Part shown: piece by piece, positions 61,694 to 64,000 of the stretch
Position numbering within the stretch: the first letter of the stretch is position 1
How the letters are laid out: each line of letters opens with the position of its first letter
DNA from: Natrialba aegyptia DSM 13077
Lineage (GTDB): Archaea > Halobacteriota > Halobacteria > Halobacteriales > Natrialbaceae
Assembly: GCF_000337535.1 (NCBI RefSeq)
Contig: NZ_AOIP01000031.1
Location: forward strand, 444,704-508,703
Direction of reading: 5' to 3'
Length of the DNA stretch: 64,000 nt
Notes under the pieces: model-generated
What the model was told of the DNA's origin: nothing
Seen by the model: the letters and a program-made list of their open reading frames with translations, nothing else
The model's database searches: none
Made by a program: the position numbers and the translations under genes

Positions 61694-63841
61694 CTATCGA
61701 GTGTCTACGTCGACCGTTGTCTGGATATCCCGCGACGATCGGCCGACGTGGACGGTGTTCGATCCATCAGGAACGGTCCACCCGCGATCCTCGTCGTAGT
61801 ACGCGAAGTCCTCGCGAGCGAGCGAGACGGGTACCGTCGCCGAGTCGCCCGCCCCGAGTTCAACTGACTCGAATCCGGCCAGTTCGCGCTCGGGCGTCGG
61901 AACCGGCGCGGCCGATTTGCTGACGTATACCTGGACGACCGCTTTTCCGGCGCGGGTGCCGACGTTTCGGAGGTCGACGGTCACGTCACATCCGTCATCG
62001 GTTTCGCTGACGGTCACGTCATCGTATTCGAACGTCGCGTACGATTGGCCGTGGCCGAACGGGAACAGCGGCTCGATGTCGCGGTCGTCGAAGTACCGGT
62101 AGCCGACGAAGACGCCCTCCTCGTACTGAGCGACGTCGTCCGTTCCCGGGAACGCCGTCTGGTCGGCCGTCGGATAGTCCGCAGCCGAACGGCCGAACGT
62201 CACGGGGAGGCGGCCGCCAGGATCGGCGTCACCGAAGAGGACCGCTGCGAGCGCCTCGCCGTCCGCCTGGCCCGGATACCACGTCTCGAGGACGGCGTCG
62301 ACCGCGTCGAGCCACGGGAGTTCAACGGGCCCGCTGGTCCGGAGGACGACGACCGTCCGCTCGGCGGCTGCGGCGACGGCGTCGATTAACTCGTTCTGTC
62401 GGCCGGGGAGTTCGATCGAGTCTCGATCCGTAAACTCCGTCGCGTCGTCCTGTGCGACGACGATCGCACAGTCGGCGTTCGCGGCGGCTGATACCGCCTT
62501 GTCGATGCTCGTCCCCGCTGTACTTGCACTTCCATTCGCGTCCGCCGACTCGGAATCGGCGAAGAACGACGACTCTGCAATCGGGTTGACGCCGCGTTCG
62601 AACGATGCGTCGGCGGCCCGCGACTCGATCCCCGCGAGCGGACCGGTTTCCGTGAACGGCGAGACCTCCGAGGAGCCCCCGCCGCCGAGTTTGGCAGCGT
62701 CGGCGTTCGGTCCGATCACGGCGACCGAGTCGGATTCCGAGAGGGGAAGCACGCCGTCGTTCGTCAGCAGTACGGTTCCCTCGATCGCGATATCCCGGGC
62801 TAGCTCGCGGTGTGCCGGCGTATCGAGTTCACCTGTGCTGTCATCGGAGGGGGAACCGGTCTCGAACTCGGCGACATTCTGGCGGCCGGTCGATTCCAGC
62901 ACCGAGAGCAATCGCGAGACCTTCTCGTCGAGGATCGATTCGTCGATCTCACCGGACTCGATCGCCTCGCGAAGCGGCTCGCCGAAGTAGGCCGGAACGT
63001 CGGGAATCGGCGGGAAGTCACTACTGGTCCCGTTTGGAGGGCTGGGATCATCGTCGAAGCCGTCCGCATCCAGTTCCGGTAGATACTCCGTCAATTCGAC
63101 GCCCGGCATCTCGAGGTCGAGTCCGGCCCGCGCTGCGTCGACCGTGCTTCGCGTTCCCCACCAGTCCGAGACGACCAGCCCGTCGAAGCCCCATTCGCCT
63201 TTCAGCACGTCGGAGAGCAGGCGTTCGTGGTCGCTCATATGAATACCGTTGACGCGGTTGTACGCCGTCATTACCGCATCAACGTCACCCTCCTCGACCG
63301 CCGCGCGGAACGCGGGCAGATACAGCTCTCGCAACGCGCGCTCGCTGACGTCGGCGCTGACCTCGTACCGATTCGTCTCCTGGTTGTTCGCCACGTAGTG
63401 TTTGACCGTGGCCGAAACGCCCGCAGACTGGATCCCCTCGATGGTTCCGACGCCCATCCGGGCGCTGAGGTGCGGATCTTCGCTGTAGTACTCGAAATTC
63501 CGCCCGCCGGCCGGCGTCCGAATAATGTTGACACCCGGACCGAGCAACACGTCCTGGTCGTGCGCTGCGGTCTCGCGTCCGACCGCCGTTCCGAACTCGC
63601 GGGCGAGTTCGGGATCCCACGACGCGGCGAGTGCGATCGAGGCCGGAAACGCGGTCGCGCGCTCACCCATCGCGCGCACTCCAAGCGGACCATCGACCAA
63701 TGTTACCGGCGGTATCCCGAGTCGGTCGTTCCCGGGAACGTAGCCGGTTGCGGTCCCATCCGGGTCAGCCGTGCCGTGGACGAGCCGGATTTTCTCTGCA
63801 AGCGTCAGCTCCTCGAGCAGCGCCGTTACATCGGAGCCCAT
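61694..63841 (-). CDS. Glycoside hydrolase family 3 beta-glucosidase
   Basis: 715 residues. The N-terminal TIM-like domain has LTLAEKIRLVHGTAD, PVTLVDGPLGVRAMGE, the KHYVANNQETNR substrate segment and the nucleophile D226 in GLVVSDWWGTRS. The middle alpha/beta sandwich includes SDSVAVIGPNADAAKLGGGG and an acid/base region around QDDATEFTDRDSIELPGRQ. The C-terminal fibronectin-III-like domain is DVTVDLRNVGTRAGKAVVQV. No signal peptide is seen, so it acts in the cytoplasm on imported beta-glucosides. It is convergent with leuB. Confidence 0.92.
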   Translation of the reverse strand: MGSDVTALLEELTLAEKIRLVHGTADPDGTATGYVPGNDRLGIPPVTLVDGPLGVRAMGERATAFPASIALAASWDPELAREFGTAVGRETAAHDQDVLLGPGVNIIRTPAGGRNFEYYSEDPHLSARMGVGTIEGIQSAGVSATVKHYVANNQETNRYEVSADVSERALRELYLPAFRAAVEEGDVDAVMTAYNRVNGIHMSDHERLLSDVLKGEWGFDGLVVSDWWGTRSTVDAARAGLDLEMPGVELTEYLPELDADGFDDDPSPPNGTSSDFPPIPDVPAYFGEPLREAIESGEIDESILDEKVSRLLSVLESTGRQNVAEFETGSPSDDSTGELDTPAHRELARDIAIEGTVLLTNDGVLPLSESDSVAVIGPNADAAKLGGGGSSEVSPFTETGPLAGIESRAADASFERGVNPIAESSFFADSESADANGSASTAGTSIDKAVSAAANADCAIVVAQDDATEFTDRDSIELPGRQNELIDAVAAAAERTVVVLRTSGPVELPWLDAVDAVLETWYPGQADGEALAAVLFGDADPGGRLPVTFGRSAADYPTADQTAFPGTDDVAQYEEGVFVGYRYFDDRDIEPLFPFGHGQSYATFEYDDVTVSETDDGCDVTVDLRNVGTRAGKAVVQVYVSKSAAPVPTPERELAGFESVELGAGDSATVPVSLAREDFAYYDEDRGWTVPDGSNTVHVGRSSRDIQTTVDVDTR

Positions 63842-64000
63842 TTCGATCCGCTCTTGGAGCGGCTGACTGAATAGTCATTCGATCGCCTCTCGGTCGGAGA
63901 CACAAGAGACACTGTACGCACCTGTTCGGGTCCGAACGGCTTCCCTCGGACGTTACACAACGTCGAGAGCGTTCCGCTCAGCACCTGCAAGCTCGACGAG
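63842..64000. other. Upstream of the GH3 gene; no supported feature
   Basis: The region holds the presumed promoter of the beta-glucosidase. A minus-strand GACTATTCAGTC segment at 63865-63876 is AT-richer. No gene is visible before the window ends. Confidence 0.3.

Overview
The window looks like a chromosomal stretch of a halophilic archaeon (class Halobacteria). GC is high, the predicted proteins are acidic (long Asp/Glu-rich tails on AglB, AglJ and the transducer), and many genes start about 25-30 bases after a TATA-like box with almost no leader. The families are haloarchaeal: Orc1/Cdc6, archaeal CTP-dependent riboflavin kinase, archaeal Taw1/TYW1, AglB/AglJ/AglM N-glycosylation enzymes, and DUF5789/DUF5779 proteins. 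The genus cannot be fixed from sequence alone. No rRNA, tRNA, CRISPR array or intact insertion sequence was found.

Layout. 1-7 kb: the start of a CopC-like copper protein with a Tat lipoprotein beta-propeller, a two-domain helix-turn-helix regulator facing a small membrane protein, ribB-ribK (riboflavin), wyosine synthase, a phosphoglycolate phosphatase-like HAD enzyme and a guanidinium-type SMR exporter. 7-10 kb: a large halobacterial transducer (Htr). 10-18 kb: a divergent glycerol locus (glpK and a probable glycerol permease leftward; glpA, glpB, glpC rightward), with a degenerate Cdc6-like ATPase overlapping the end of glpC. 19-21.7 kb: a CHAT caspase-like protease followed by a convergent 44-residue membrane peptide. 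22-47 kb: a surface-glycan locus with the oligosaccharyltransferase aglB, four GT2-type glycosyltransferases (AglG-like, two AglE-like tandem paralogues and AglJ), two tandem alkaline-phosphatase-superfamily proteins, a flippase, glmS, glmU, aglF, a nucleotide-sugar epimerase and aglM. MFS and SLC13 transporters and two cupins lie inside it. A putative replication origin (six ORB-like repeats next to orc1/cdc6, 42.2-43.1 kb) also lies inside it. 47-52 kb: small conserved haloarchaeal proteins (DUF5789, ribbon-helix-helix, degenerate JAMM-like, degenerate MBL-fold, two-domain VOC, DUF5779, ferritin-like). 52-61.6 kb: branched-chain amino acid genes leuA-ilvB-ilvN-ilvC-orf-leuC-leuD-leuB. The end holds a GH3 beta-glucosidase on the minus strand.

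How the parts work together. GlpK and GlpABC take glycerol to dihydroxyacetone phosphate. GlmS, GlmU, AglF and AglM supply UDP-sugars. AglJ, the GT2 enzymes, the flippase and AglB build, move and attach S-layer N-glycans. The Ilv/Leu enzymes make valine, isoleucine and leucine.

The points most worth a second look are the CHAT protease with its degenerate ATPase and membrane-peptide neighbours, an ORB-like origin with non-standard repeat sequence embedded in the glycosylation locus, an apparent +1 frameshift in a G6 run at the start of leuA, a decayed HTTM-domain gene inserted before leuB, a 39-codon bridging ORF between glpB and glpC, and a protein that keeps JAMM spacing but has lost JAMM ligands.
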